NCBI GenBank assembly: GCA_045430305.1
Contig: JAILXW010000002.1
Location: 898,108-962,107, forward strand
Length of the DNA stretch: 64,000 nucleotides
From: Agarilytica sp045430305
GTDB taxonomy: Bacteria; Pseudomonadota; Gammaproteobacteria; Pseudomonadales; Cellvibrionaceae
Reading direction: 5' to 3'
The stretch's first letter is position 1; each line of letters begins with the position of its first letter. Positions 45,940 to 55,185 of the stretch are shown one piece after another. The notes under the pieces were generated by a model. It saw only the letters and a program-made list of their open reading frames with translations, was not told the origin of the DNA and did no database searches. A program made the translations under genes and the position numbers.

Positions 45940-46478
45940 GACGATGCCCCCGCAGAAGGTTTAACACGACCGATCGAATTAAATGACAGTGTGCGAGAAT
46001 GAGTGGCATCCCCACTGGATGGAGCATTAGCGGCGCATAGAGACATTTCAAATGCAGTTTGAGTGAGTAAGCGGCCTTGCCTGTCATAACCAATGGAATT
46101 TATATCGGTATCGCTGGCTATCAGTGTGTAGTTACTGCGAATACCCTCAAAGAAACGGACGGCTTCGCCAGTGTCAAGCTCTTCGTTATTGTTTAGATCT
46201 GCATAAAGAACCCAGCCATCAGCCCAATTCGTTCCGTCGCCAGAGCTGCAGCTATTATTACTATCTATGATGCAGAGTCGCGTCGTGGCACCACGCTTGA
46301 TTGCTTCACCGCGTGTTAATGCAATTGCGGCTACAAATTCATTACTACTACTTGTTAAAGCATTGGCGCGTATGACGCTCATAAAAGATGGGATTGCAAC
46401 GCCTAGTAAAATCGCCAATACAGACATAGCGATTAACAGCTCAATAAGCGTTAGCCCATTGGATTGGTATTTTTTCAT
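45930..46478 (-). CDS. FimT/GspH-family minor pilin, copy 2 (first gene of cluster 2)
   Basis: Minor pseudopilin of 182 aa, paralogue of the gene at 39026. The site SNG^LTLIELLIAMSVLAILLGVAIPSF has Leu1 and Glu5. The soluble domain has the FimT/FimU pattern FVAAIALTRGEAIKRGATTRLC, and the C-terminus contains FEMSLCAANAPS and LSFNSIGRVKP. The ATG at 46478 is chosen for the leader. It opens the second cluster, about 120 bp downstream of the pilR stop, with the shared element at 46529-46547 in that gap. Confidence 0.88.
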   Translation of the reverse strand: MKKYQSNGLTLIELLIAMSVLAILLGVAIPSFMSVIRANALTSSSNEFVAAIALTRGEAIKRGATTRLCIIDSNNSCSSGDGTNWADGWVLYADLNNNEELDTGEAVRFFEGIRSNYTLIASDTDINSIGYDRQGRLLTQTAFEMSLCAANAPSSGDATHSRTLSFNSIGRVKPSAGASSCP

Positions 46479-46528
46479 CGCGGTAACGTCTTCCTTCAAC
46501 CACGAGCCCTCAAGGCTCATCCTGGTGA

Positions 46529-46547
46529 TATGAGTTAAATGGTATAT
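46529..46547 (-). promoter_or_regulatory. Shared element upstream of pilin cluster 2
   Basis: On the minus strand this reads ATATACCATTTAACTCATA, about 51 bp before the fimT-2 ATG. It matches the cluster 1 element with a 2-nt insertion and one transition. I looked for a sigma-54 GG-N10-GC pattern in this gap and did not find one. Confidence 0.4.
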
Positions 46548-46600
46548 GCAAAGACGTAGCGGGAGGTTAGCCCCGTATATTGGCAGAGAGAATATAGAAT

Positions 46601-47968
46601 TTAGTCTTCGTCGCTTTCATCGGAGAGCCCTAACTTCGACAAGCGGTACCTAAATGATCGAAAACTGATCCCAAGCTTTTTTGCAGCTAGTGTTTTGTTC
46701 CAGCGCACATGCTCAAGGGCATCAGAAAGGATTTCCTTTTCGATCTCAGCCAAGTAGTCGTCAATGGAGGGGTACTTTAAACAGTTGTTGTAGTAATTGG
46801 CAGGTTGTTTTTCTTTTTGATTGATTTTTTGTGCGGCGGATAACAATAAATCGCCAACTTCGATGGTGGAATCATCGCAAAGGGTGTAGGCCCTTTCTAA
46901 AATGTTTTCCAATTCGCGAATGTTGCCAGGGAAGGAGTAGCGCATAAGCTCTTCTAGGGCGCCTTTGGAGAGGCGAGTTTTTGTACTATTTGTTGTATCT
47001 ATTTTGTTCAAAAAGAATTGGGTTAAGGCGGGAATGTCTGCCGTGCGATCTCGTAAGCTGGGCACACAAAGTTGGATTACGTTAAGGCGGTAGAACAAAT
47101 CTTGACGGAATTCGTCTTGTTCAACGAGCTGTTGTAAGTCTTTATGAGTGGCGGAAAGCACTCTGACGTCGGTGGTGATTTCACTGTGTGCACCAACCGG
47201 GCGAATAGCTTTTTCTTGAATCGCACGCAGTAATTTTACTTGCATGTCTAAGGGGAGGTCGGCTACTTCATCTAAAAAAAGCGTGCCCCCTTCAGCTGCT
47301 TGAAACAAACCAATTTTATCTTGCGTTGCCCCAGTAAAAGCGCCTTTTTTATGGCCGAAGAATTCACTCTCCATTAACTCTTTAGGAATTGCACCGCAGT
47401 TAACGGGAACAAATGGTTTTTCAACGCGCGGGCCTTGTTTGTGAATCGAGCGCGCAACTAATTCTTTTCCGCTACCTGATTCACCGCTGATATAAACGGG
47501 CGCTTGCGAGCGTGCGAGTTTATTTATAGATGTTTTCAGTTTGTGGATGGAATCTGAATCGCCAATAATGTCTTGCGCTGCGTCTTTTATGTTCTCATCT
47601 AACTGACTAGAGGTGATTGCGGTGTTCACCAGCCGGCGTAGCGCATTTACATCGATGGGTTTGTTAACAAAATCGAAAGCGCCGGCTTTCATGGCCTGTA
47701 CTGCTGTATCCATATTGCCGTGTGCGGTGATCACCGCGATGGGTAGTTCGGGGCACTTCTTTTGTACATAGTCGACAATGTCGAGGCCATTTCCGTCTGG
47801 CAGGCGCATGTCTGTGAGGCATAGATTAAATTTGGTTTTTTCTAGCCAGGTTTTTGCTCCGGCAACATCGGCAGCAACCTCGGTTTTAATATCCATGCGA
47901 TTTAATGTGATTGACAAAAGTTCGCGAATATCGGGTTCGTCGTCGATGATGAGAGCTAAAGTTGTCAT
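46601..47968 (-). CDS. pilR: Sigma-54 response regulator PilR
   Basis: NtrC-family activator, 455 aa, that in Pseudomonas turns on pilA through sigma-54. The receiver domain (about residues 3-120) has the phosphorylation site Asp53 (LTDMRLPDGNG) and Lys103 (NKP). The AAA+ domain has Walker A GESGSGKE at 162-169, the sigma-54 contact loop GAFTGA at 209-214, and Walker B with GGTLFLDEVADLPL. The C-terminal Fis-type helix-turn-helix is NKTLAAKKLGISFRSFRYRLSKLGL. The ATG is at 47968; pilS ends 3 bp upstream. It transcribes toward the second minor-pilin cluster. Confidence 0.94.
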   Translation of the reverse strand: MTTLALIIDDEPDIRELLSITLNRMDIKTEVAADVAGAKTWLEKTKFNLCLTDMRLPDGNGLDIVDYVQKKCPELPIAVITAHGNMDTAVQAMKAGAFDFVNKPIDVNALRRLVNTAITSSQLDENIKDAAQDIIGDSDSIHKLKTSINKLARSQAPVYISGESGSGKELVARSIHKQGPRVEKPFVPVNCGAIPKELMESEFFGHKKGAFTGATQDKIGLFQAAEGGTLFLDEVADLPLDMQVKLLRAIQEKAIRPVGAHSEITTDVRVLSATHKDLQQLVEQDEFRQDLFYRLNVIQLCVPSLRDRTADIPALTQFFLNKIDTTNSTKTRLSKGALEELMRYSFPGNIRELENILERAYTLCDDSTIEVGDLLLSAAQKINQKEKQPANYYNNCLKYPSIDDYLAEIEKEILSDALEHVRWNKTLAAKKLGISFRSFRYRLSKLGLSDESDED

Positions 47969-47971
47969 AGG

Positions 47972-49558
47972 TTAGATCATGCGCTGGTGGTGTGAAAATT
48001 CGATTTTAAATCGGCTTTTATTGTCTTTTGTTCTACTGTAAATCAAGTGAGCCTGGTTGATTTCGCAAAGCTCACGTGAAATATATAAACCCAAGCCGGT
48101 ACCTTGTTGACCCGTGGTAAAAAAGGGCTCAAAAATTTCCGTAATATTGTCGGGCGATACACCGGGGCCATGGTCAATAACGTCGATAAAGCTAATGTCG
48201 TCACTTTTGCTAGAACCTGATTTGACAAGAATTTCTGTACGTCCCGTAGCTTCCATACTATAACGCAAGCCATTGTCGAACAAGTTAGTAAGAATTTGGC
48301 GTAAATGTGTTGGGTCCATCTTCACATCAGGTTGCGCTTCTTCATGTTGAAATACAATGGTGCACTCCTTCGCAGTGGAATACTCTTCGATAAATTGGGG
48401 TATCCACGTAACCAGTTTAATTTGTTCTGCTTTTGGTTCTTGGCGTTTAGAAATCGTCATCACATTTTCAATGATTTCATTCACTCGATTAGAATGCTGT
48501 AAAATGATTTCTGTAAAGCGCTTGTCTGCGGGATCAATATGTTCAGATTCCGAGAGCAGTTGTGAAGCATGGGATATGGCCCCTAAGGGGTTGCGAACCT
48601 CATGAGCGATGCTGGCGGTTAGGCGGCCTAGCGACGCAAGTTTAAGTTGCTGGGCCTGTTGAATAAGCGTGCGGTAGTCTTCGATATAAAGAATTAAAAT
48701 AGGGCGGCTTTCTGTTTCAACGCTGGCGAAATTGATGCGCACATCTTTTCGCCCCCTGATTTTATGAACGTGAGCCATGCCTGTAACTGGGTTGTTACGC
48801 CACACTTCGAGAATTTCCGCGAGGTCGGCGATTTCTGTTGCTTCGGTGCCTAAATAAAGTTTGTTGATATCTAGGTCCAAGTGCAGCTTCGCTGAATCGT
48901 TGATAAGCTCGATCTGATCAAATTCATTGACTACAGCGATGCCGGTTTGCATTCGAGTCACAATAAGCTGCGCCAGTTGTACGACCTGCTTGGCGTAGGC
49001 GCTTTTTTCGGCGGCTTCTTTCGCTGTGCTTTGAATGCGAGTGGTGAGGTAATAAAACGAGATGGTGGTGATGAATACAAGAAAGCCCAGTGTTCCAGCG
49101 CTAAACAGTTCTTTAGTTAGGTCTTTTCCTACCGGAGTAAAAACCGTTTGTAGTAATAAGAGAATTGAAACCGCTGCAGCGTAAGCTAGCGCCAGTTGCC
49201 CCGGTAGGAACATGCTCGAAATCGCAGCGGTGATCACAAGTAAGTAACCTAGGCCGCCCCCGAGACCGCCACTGGCGTGGACAAGTGTCAGCAGTGCGAT
49301 GAGATCGATAGCTAATAAAAGTAATACCTTCAGCGGGGAGCGATAGGATTCTTTGTCAAACAAAAGAACTAGAGATACCACCGTAAGGACGACGTAACTC
49401 AGGCTTGAAATACGAAATAGCGAGGGGTTGTAGTGACCAAAGGTGTTTGAGGTCACACCGATTTCGAACATGAAGTAGAGCAGCATCGCTACTATCAGTC
49501 GATAGTAAAGATATACCCGCAAGGTGGTGAAATTGTACAGGTCTTGATTGGTATTCAA
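47972..49558 (-). CDS. pilS: Sensor histidine kinase PilS
   Basis: Membrane sensor kinase for PilR, 528 aa. Six hydrophobic segments lie between residues 15 and 175, then a PAS-like domain (about 190-300). The dimerisation/phosphoacceptor helix carries His319 (SIAHEVRNPLGAISHASQLL). The ATP-binding domain has N box LFDNGLRYS, G1 DHGPGV, F box EPFFTT and G2 GTGLGLYISREL. In Pseudomonas PilS senses pilin in the inner membrane. The start is TTG at 49558 with a GAGG further upstream than optimal, so the precise start is uncertain. It is divergent from nadE. Confidence 0.93.
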   Translation of the reverse strand: MNTNQDLYNFTTLRVYLYYRLIVAMLLYFMFEIGVTSNTFGHYNPSLFRISSLSYVVLTVVSLVLLFDKESYRSPLKVLLLLAIDLIALLTLVHASGGLGGGLGYLLVITAAISSMFLPGQLALAYAAAVSILLLLQTVFTPVGKDLTKELFSAGTLGFLVFITTISFYYLTTRIQSTAKEAAEKSAYAKQVVQLAQLIVTRMQTGIAVVNEFDQIELINDSAKLHLDLDINKLYLGTEATEIADLAEILEVWRNNPVTGMAHVHKIRGRKDVRINFASVETESRPILILYIEDYRTLIQQAQQLKLASLGRLTASIAHEVRNPLGAISHASQLLSESEHIDPADKRFTEIILQHSNRVNEIIENVMTISKRQEPKAEQIKLVTWIPQFIEEYSTAKECTIVFQHEEAQPDVKMDPTHLRQILTNLFDNGLRYSMEATGRTEILVKSGSSKSDDISFIDVIDHGPGVSPDNITEIFEPFFTTGQQGTGLGLYISRELCEINQAHLIYSRTKDNKSRFKIEFSHHQRMI

Positions 49559-49714
49559 AGTGAGGGCTACCTCAAGTTCATATTGTTATTGATGTCACTA
49601 CAGCGTGGCTCATTTGCTCAAAAATGAAATTACATTTTGCGCTTTGCTTGGCGATGCAAGAAAATACACGTCCTTGAGTTTTTGTTCAGTTTATATAGAG
49701 AGTATAAGAAAAAT

Positions 49715-51343
49715 ATGGCCAACATGAATATCGTGCTTGCGCAAATTAATTTTCAGGTAGGTGATATTGTCGGTAATTGCGACCATATCCTGGAAACCAC
49801 TCAACGTGCGCTTGCTCAAAAAGCCGATATTGTTGTATTTCCTGAGTTGAGCCTCACAGGCTACCCGCCGGAAGACTTGCTTCTTCGCCCAAGTCTGGAT
49901 GCGCGTATTGAGTCCGCATTGCAGCGTATTTGTGATGCGAATTTGCCTTGTTACCTTGTTTTGGGTTACCCGCGCAGAATTGATGGCAAGCTCTACAACA
50001 TGGCCGGGGTTGTTCATAAGGGCCGTGTGATTTGTGAATACGCCAAGCAATGTTTGCCGAATTACCAGGTCTTTGATGAACTGCGCTATTTTTCGGCTGG
50101 TGAAAAAGTAGGAGTGTTTGAAATATCCGGTACAAAAATCGGCATTAGCATTTGTGAAGACCTATGGGATGGCGCACCGGTAGAGCAAGCAAAACACGCC
50201 GGTGTTGAGCTTTTACTCAACCTAAATGCATCACCTTTTCACTTAAATAAGCAGCATTCTCGCGAGGCTTTGGTAGAAAGCCGGGCCAAGTCATTAGGTG
50301 CCCCCATTGTGTTTGTGAATTGGGTGGGTGGCCAAGATGAACTGGTGTTTGACGGTGGCTCGATTTCTGTTAATCCCGACGGCAGTTTGGTAACGCGCAG
50401 CCCGCTGTATAAAGAGGAGCTTTGCAGCGTCTCTTTCGATACCGCGACGAAATTACTGTCACCCGTGCAAGAGAAGCCCATTGCTGAAATCGGTGAAGAT
50501 CTGAAGGTTGTGTATGACGCCTTGGTCGTAGGGGTGCGTGATTATGTGAATAAAAACCGTTTTAAAGGTGTGGTGCTAGGGCTTTCTGGTGGCATTGATT
50601 CTGCGCTTACGCTTGCGGTTGCGAGCGATGCTCTTGGCCCTGATCGAGTGCAAGCCGTGATGATGCCTTTTCGCTACACCTCAGATATGAGTAAAAATGA
50701 TGCCCAAGCGGAAGCGGAGGCGCTCGGTGTTACTTATCGCTCCATCAGCATAGAACCCATGTACGAAGCGTTTGTTTCGGGCTTAGAAGATGCTTTTGAG
50801 CATACGCAGCGCGATACCACAGAAGAAAATATTCAAGCGCGTAGCCGCGGTGTTTTATTGATGGCGCTGTCGAACAAGCTCGGTTATTTAGTGTTAACGA
50901 CAGGTAACAAAAGTGAAATGGCGGTTGGTTACGCTACCCTATATGGTGATATGGCTGGCGGTTTAGACGTGCTAAAAGATGTGCCCAAAACGATGGTCTT
51001 TGATTTAGCGCGTTATCGAAATACCATTAGCCCAGTGATTCCCGAAAGCGTGATTACTCGGCCGCCATCAGCAGAGCTGGCGCCAGACCAGAAAGACGAA
51101 GACTCACTGCCACCCTATGAAGTACTGGATCAAATCCTCGAGCTTTACATTGAAAAAGATTGCAGCCATCAAGCCATTGTCGACCGAGGTTTTGATGCGG
51201 AAGAGGTGAGAAAAGTGATTCGGTTGGTAGACTTAAACGAGTACAAACGTCGTCAAGCGCCGATTGGTATTCGCATTAGCGAAAAAGCCTTTGGCCGCGA
51301 TAGGCGCTACCCCGTAACCAACGGTTGGCATATAGGGGAATAA
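49715..51343 (+). CDS. nadE: Glutamine-dependent NAD+ synthetase NadE
   Basis: Last enzyme of NAD synthesis, amidating deamido-NAD with ammonia from glutamine. The two-domain form is 542 aa from the ATG at 49715. The N-terminal nitrilase-type glutaminase has the catalytic triad Glu44 (FPELSLTGYPP), Lys111 (EYAKQCLPN) and Cys147 (GISICEDLWDG). The C-terminal synthetase domain has the P-loop GLSGGIDSALTL (about residue 290) and LTTGNKSEMAVGY. The frame is open 26 codons further upstream, but that region has poor composition. It lies between the pil genes and bamD, where Pseudomonas has bamD next to pilS, so it is an insertion relative to that layout. Confidence 0.95.
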   Translation: MANMNIVLAQINFQVGDIVGNCDHILETTQRALAQKADIVVFPELSLTGYPPEDLLLRPSLDARIESALQRICDANLPCYLVLGYPRRIDGKLYNMAGVVHKGRVICEYAKQCLPNYQVFDELRYFSAGEKVGVFEISGTKIGISICEDLWDGAPVEQAKHAGVELLLNLNASPFHLNKQHSREALVESRAKSLGAPIVFVNWVGGQDELVFDGGSISVNPDGSLVTRSPLYKEELCSVSFDTATKLLSPVQEKPIAEIGEDLKVVYDALVVGVRDYVNKNRFKGVVLGLSGGIDSALTLAVASDALGPDRVQAVMMPFRYTSDMSKNDAQAEAEALGVTYRSISIEPMYEAFVSGLEDAFEHTQRDTTEENIQARSRGVLLMALSNKLGYLVLTTGNKSEMAVGYATLYGDMAGGLDVLKDVPKTMVFDLARYRNTISPVIPESVITRPPSAELAPDQKDEDSLPPYEVLDQILELYIEKDCSHQAIVDRGFDAEEVRKVIRLVDLNEYKRRQAPIGIRISEKAFGRDRRYPVTNGWHIGE

Positions 51344-51360
51344 ATAATAAAAATAAAAAA

Positions 51361-51390
51361 GGGGCCAGAGTAAATGCTCTGGCCCCTTTA
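51361..51390. terminator. Bidirectional terminator between nadE and bamD
   Basis: GGGGCCAGAG (51361-51370) and CTCTGGCCCC (51377-51386) form a perfect 10-bp stem with a 6-nt loop. An A-rich tract precedes it and TTTA follows, so it can serve nadE on the plus strand and bamD on the minus strand. Confidence 0.88.
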
Positions 51391-51431
51391 CTATTCTAAG
51401 AGCTAAAAAGACGGGGGTGTTCCTGTTTTTT

Positions 51432-52373
51432 CTATTCCTTCGGCGGCGCTTTAGCGTCGTCGTCGTCATTGTCTTTGCGCTTTAACGCATCGCGATACTG
51501 CGGGTTATATACATCCCGCGAATCAAACTTTACGAACTGGCTTTTATCTAGCACGCCCAATGTTAAATAACTGAGCCAATTGCGTTTGGGTTTAAGCTTA
51601 TAGCTATATTGAAAATTCCCTTGCTCATCTAAAGAGGGGTGCTCGGGGTAATTCAATTTCAAAACACGTACAGCATTGTCGGCCAAATCTTGCATATCGA
51701 GTAGATGATACGCCTGAGCCATAACCGCAATACCATCGGGTACCGCTGGCGTGCCCTGCATATTTTCCACCACATACTTGCCGCGGCTCGCCGCTGCCAC
51801 AAAGGCGCCTCGGCGGAAATAATAATTGGCTACGTGAATTTCTTGCCGTGCCAGAATGTTACGTAAATAAATCATGCGTTGGCGCGCATCTAGGGCATAA
51901 ATACTCTCGGGGTAGCGGTTAAGTAGCTGAGAAAAATAATTGAAGGAATCTTTGGCTGAGCCAGAATCGCGAGTTGCCACATCGGAAATGAGTGCCGTCG
52001 TAATCGCTGTTTCACTATAGAAGCTTGCGACACCGCGCATATAGTATGCGTAGTCTACGTTGCGGTGCTGAGGGTGTAAGCGGATAAAGCGGTCAGCAGC
52101 CGCAATCGCCAACTCATAGTCATACGTTCGGTAGTAAGCGAAAATCAATTCTAATTGAGCTTGCTCGGCATACACCCCAAATGGAAAGTTTTCTTCCAGC
52201 AGATGAAGAGCTTCTGTGGCAGTATCCCAATTACGCTTTTCTAGCTGGTCTTGGGCCACTTCGTAGAGCGCTTGTTCCGTATCTACTGTTTCGCCATCCT
52301 TTTTACTGCTGCACGCACTAAGGAGTGTTGCACACAATATTGTGAGTAAAAATAAGGGCTTACGTTTCAGCAT
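51432..52373 (-). CDS. bamD: Outer-membrane assembly lipoprotein BamD
   Basis: Essential periplasmic lipoprotein of the BAM complex that inserts beta-barrel proteins into the outer membrane. Length is 313 aa from the ATG at 52373. The lipobox LLSAC puts the lipidated cysteine at residue 21. Five TPR-like helical pairs follow; the family signature QLELIFAYYRTYDYELAIAAADRFIRLHPQH and the region YAYYMRGVASFY are typical. The C-terminal tail is longer and very acidic/basic (ALKRKDNDDDDAKAPPKE). The frame is open to 52487 but the lipobox fixes the start. It is divergent from rluD, as in most gammaproteobacteria. Confidence 0.95.
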   Translation of the reverse strand: MLKRKPLFLLTILCATLLSACSSKKDGETVDTEQALYEVAQDQLEKRNWDTATEALHLLEENFPFGVYAEQAQLELIFAYYRTYDYELAIAAADRFIRLHPQHRNVDYAYYMRGVASFYSETAITTALISDVATRDSGSAKDSFNYFSQLLNRYPESIYALDARQRMIYLRNILARQEIHVANYYFRRGAFVAAASRGKYVVENMQGTPAVPDGIAVMAQAYHLLDMQDLADNAVRVLKLNYPEHPSLDEQGNFQYSYKLKPKRNWLSYLTLGVLDKSQFVKFDSRDVYNPQYRDALKRKDNDDDDAKAPPKE

Positions 52374-52533
52374 TTGGGTTTCACCTAAAAAATCGAGCAG
52401 AAAGAATGATGTTATTTGGCCTAAACTTGCGCCTGTGTTAGCTTGGCGCCCATTCATCAACGTGCGAGCGTTTACAGATAAAGCCAAAGCAATAAAAGCG
52501 CGACAGTGTAATTAGGCTTATTCACAAATACAA

Positions 52534-53577
52534 ATGACAAACTCACCTAACAACGAAAGCGGCGAAGGCGGCCAGATTGATTCTGGGGACGCACTAGCAC
52601 CTGCGGCGAACGCAGAACTGGCCAATACTGAACTTAAATTAAGCGCTACATCAGGCGTTCAACACATCGGGCAGCGTTTTGATCAGGTGGCGGCGCTTTT
52701 GTTCCCCCAATATTCGCGTTCAATGCTGCAATCTTGGATTAAAAAAGGGGAATTGCAGCTCAGCGGCAAAACCGTTAAACCCAATGTCAAACTAAGTGGT
52801 GGGGAAACGCTAACGCTTGCGACCGTGCTGCAAGCAGAAGGCGAATGGGAAGCCGAGAATATTCCTCTCGACATTGTCTACGAAGATGCGGCCGTTATCG
52901 TGATTAATAAATCAGCGGGGCTAGTAGTACACCCTGGCGCAGGGAACTGGAATGGCACTTTGCTCAACGCTTTGCTGTTCCTCTTTCCCGAACTACGGCA
53001 AGTGCCCCGTGCTGGCATTGTGCACCGGCTAGATAAAGATACCTCAGGTCTGATGGTGGTAGCTCGCACGATAGAAGCGCAAAATTCACTCGTTCAACAA
53101 CTACAAGCACGCTCGGTAAAGCGCTTTTATCAAGCCATTGTGCGCGGTGAATGTGGCCTGGGAAGTGTGGAAGACGCGATTGGCAGGCACCCCACGCAGC
53201 GCACCAAAATGGCGGTGTTGAAGGAAGGTTCTGCCGGCGCAAAAGAGGCCCGCACCCACTATCAAAATCTTGAGCAGTTTGAAGGTTTTACCTATGTTGA
53301 ATTGAAGTTGGATACTGGCCGAACCCATCAAATACGGGTGCACATGGCCCATATCGGTCACCCTCTTGTTGGCGACCCGGCCTATGGTAAGCGCATTAAC
53401 GAACAAGAAATTAAGAAAACGCCAGAGTTAAAAAGCATTTCTGATTTTCAAAGGCAAGCACTGCATGCTAGGCGCTTGGGTTTTATTCATCCACAGTCGG
53501 GTGAGTATTGTGAATGGCAAAGTGAATTACCAGAAGACTTTCAGTCGTTGTTGGAATTGTTGCGTCATGCTTTCTAA
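52534..53577 (+). CDS. rluD: 23S rRNA pseudouridine synthase RluD
   Basis: Modifies U1911, U1915 and U1917 in helix 69 of 23S rRNA. The 347 aa chain has a polar N-terminal tail, an S4 RNA-binding domain (about residues 45-105) and the RluA-type catalytic domain. The catalytic Asp167 lies in HRLDKDTSG (164-172), followed by KRFYQAIVRG and LDTGRTHQIRVHMAHIGHPLVGDPAYG. The ATG at 52534 begins MTNSPNNESGEGG, longer than in E. coli. pgeF starts 11 bp before the rluD stop, so the two genes overlap and are coupled. Confidence 0.95.
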   Translation: MTNSPNNESGEGGQIDSGDALAPAANAELANTELKLSATSGVQHIGQRFDQVAALLFPQYSRSMLQSWIKKGELQLSGKTVKPNVKLSGGETLTLATVLQAEGEWEAENIPLDIVYEDAAVIVINKSAGLVVHPGAGNWNGTLLNALLFLFPELRQVPRAGIVHRLDKDTSGLMVVARTIEAQNSLVQQLQARSVKRFYQAIVRGECGLGSVEDAIGRHPTQRTKMAVLKEGSAGAKEARTHYQNLEQFEGFTYVELKLDTGRTHQIRVHMAHIGHPLVGDPAYGKRINEQEIKKTPELKSISDFQRQALHARRLGFIHPQSGEYCEWQSELPEDFQSLLELLRHAF

Positions 53578-54367
53578 TGATTCACAAGAGACATTTATCA
53601 CCCCTGAATGGCCCACGCCAAACAATGTATCAGCCATTATAACCACTCGTGTCGGTGGTGTTAGTTCTGGAGAATATCAAAGCTTTAACTTGGGCGATCA
53701 TGTGGAAGATGAAGTAAAAGCGGTGCAACACAATCGCCAACAGCTGTATGAGCGTCTCGGTTTATCGCAGCAAGGTCAAAACATTCAGTGGTTGCAGCAA
53801 GTGCACGGCACCATGGTCGCACAGCTTTCAAAAAATAGTTTAAGCGAAAAAGAAGCCGACGCGGTGTACAGCAACGAAAGTAATCACGTGTGTGCCGTAC
53901 TTACGGCAGATTGTTTACCCGTACTACTGTGTGATAAAAAAGGGACAGAAGTCGCGGCAGTACACTGTGGTTGGCGCAGCCTCTTGGGCGGGGTTCTTTT
54001 AAAAACGCTAGAAAAATTCAATGCGGAGTCGGCAGAGCTACTCGCCTATTTAGGGCCAGCAATTTCCCAAGCCCACTTTGAAGTGGGTGAAGAAGTAAGG
54101 GAATCTTTCATGCGTGCCCAGCGCGGAGGGCGCTTTGGAGGGGGCGCGCAAGGCTGCGTGCAACGCGCTTTTAAGGTGAACTCCAGTGCGCATAATAAAT
54201 ATTTTGCAGACCTGTATGCGCTAGCGAAAGCCGAATTAGAAGCTGCTGGAGTATCGCAGGTTTTCGGTGGAGCCTGCTGTACTTATACAGAAAAAGAGCG
54301 GTTCTACTCTTATCGACGAGATGGTGTCACAGGCCGTATGGCAAGTCTTATTTGGTTAAACGCTTAA
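53567..54367 (+). CDS. pgeF: Peptidoglycan editing factor PgeF (multicopper oxidase-like / YfiH)
   Basis: Cytoplasmic protein of the YfiH/LACC1 family, 266 aa. In E. coli it prevents misincorporation in peptidoglycan precursors; other members act as purine nucleosidases. The zinc-site histidine and cysteines are in HCGWRSLLGG, CTADCLPVLLCD and GACCTYTEKERFYSYRRDG. The N-terminus (SAIITTRVGGVSSGEYQSFNLGDHVED) is diagnostic. The ATG at 53567 overlaps the rluD stop; the frame is open further upstream inside rluD but is not coding in homologues. Confidence 0.93.
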   Translation: MLSNDSQETFITPEWPTPNNVSAIITTRVGGVSSGEYQSFNLGDHVEDEVKAVQHNRQQLYERLGLSQQGQNIQWLQQVHGTMVAQLSKNSLSEKEADAVYSNESNHVCAVLTADCLPVLLCDKKGTEVAAVHCGWRSLLGGVLLKTLEKFNAESAELLAYLGPAISQAHFEVGEEVRESFMRAQRGGRFGGGAQGCVQRAFKVNSSAHNKYFADLYALAKAELEAAGVSQVFGGACCTYTEKERFYSYRRDGVTGRMASLIWLNA

Positions 54368-54380
54368 CTTGCCCAATGGT

Positions 54381-55052
54381 TTAATTGTTTTCCACATGCT
54401 CCAATACGTAGCGCGCCCAAATTTTCATTAACCACTTAAAATCACGTTCGTTTAGTAGCGAGTTTGTCATTTCGTATTCATTTGGGCTGCGGTCGCGCGT
54501 TTCTCGAGTGTCTACCACCTTTCCAACAACCTCTCCTGAAGCGTTTTTCATTTCAACGATGAGTGTTGCTTTGCCAGCATTTTTAACCAGTTTTTTGGTG
54601 CTTGGGTTTCTTCCGTCTGGGGCGTAAATTTTCAACTCATCCATTTTGATTGAAAGCGAGAGCGCATCGGGGCCAGATTCATCCGTCAAATTAAAGGCCG
54701 TGTTTTTCTCGGTCGCTTTTTTGAGAGCCTCTGCAAACAGACTGGGGTAGCGCTTCAGAATTTTTTCGCGATAACGTTTAGACGCTTCCATTCGGTTGTC
54801 GCGCAACCAGTCTTTATCAAACTCAGCGCTGATTTCTTCTATGTGAATTTTCTTGAACTTAGAGAGTGACACGTTGTTCGCAATGTAAAAAGTATCAAAA
54901 ACCTTACTCTTTTTTTCATTTAATGCTGGCGTCACCGAAGGTTCCCCTATTTCGGCGTGAGCACCAAGGGGGAGGGTGGCACCAAAAGTAAAGGTTACCA
55001 CTACAAATAGCGGCAGTAGCTTGCGTAATGACGATAAGGTTTTGCGCTGCAT
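54381..55052 (-). CDS. Exported protein of unknown function
   Basis: About 223 aa. I do not recognise a named family. A signal peptide (KLLPLFVVVTFTFGATLPLGAHA) is followed by a mostly alpha/beta soluble region rich in Lys, Glu and Asp. Features are FKKIHIEEISAEFDKDWLRDN, KRYPSLFAEALKK and a beta stretch KATLIVEMKNASGEVVGKVVDTRET, which resembles envelope-associated DUF3313-like proteins, but this is only an impression. ATGs at 55064, 55055 and 55052 are all possible; 55052 has GGAG seven bases upstream. It is convergent with pgeF and divergent from clpB. Confidence 0.7.
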   Translation of the reverse strand: MQRKTLSSLRKLLPLFVVVTFTFGATLPLGAHAEIGEPSVTPALNEKKSKVFDTFYIANNVSLSKFKKIHIEEISAEFDKDWLRDNRMEASKRYREKILKRYPSLFAEALKKATEKNTAFNLTDESGPDALSLSIKMDELKIYAPDGRNPSTKKLVKNAGKATLIVEMKNASGEVVGKVVDTRETRDRSPNEYEMTNSLLNERDFKWLMKIWARYVLEHVENN

Positions 55053-55185
55053 CATTGGCTCCATGGTTTACATTGCTTTAAACGAAAATCTTCTATTCTA
55101 TAGAGTACCAAATCGGGAGAAAATTCGATTACTTTAATAGCGTATTTTGTCGTAAGAATAGGCCTTTTCAGGCTGTTTCTCTGCG

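Noticed and set aside
46479..46600. Sigma-54 promoter for pilin cluster 2
   Set aside because: Expected because pilR is adjacent, but no GG-N10-GC pattern with suitable context was found.
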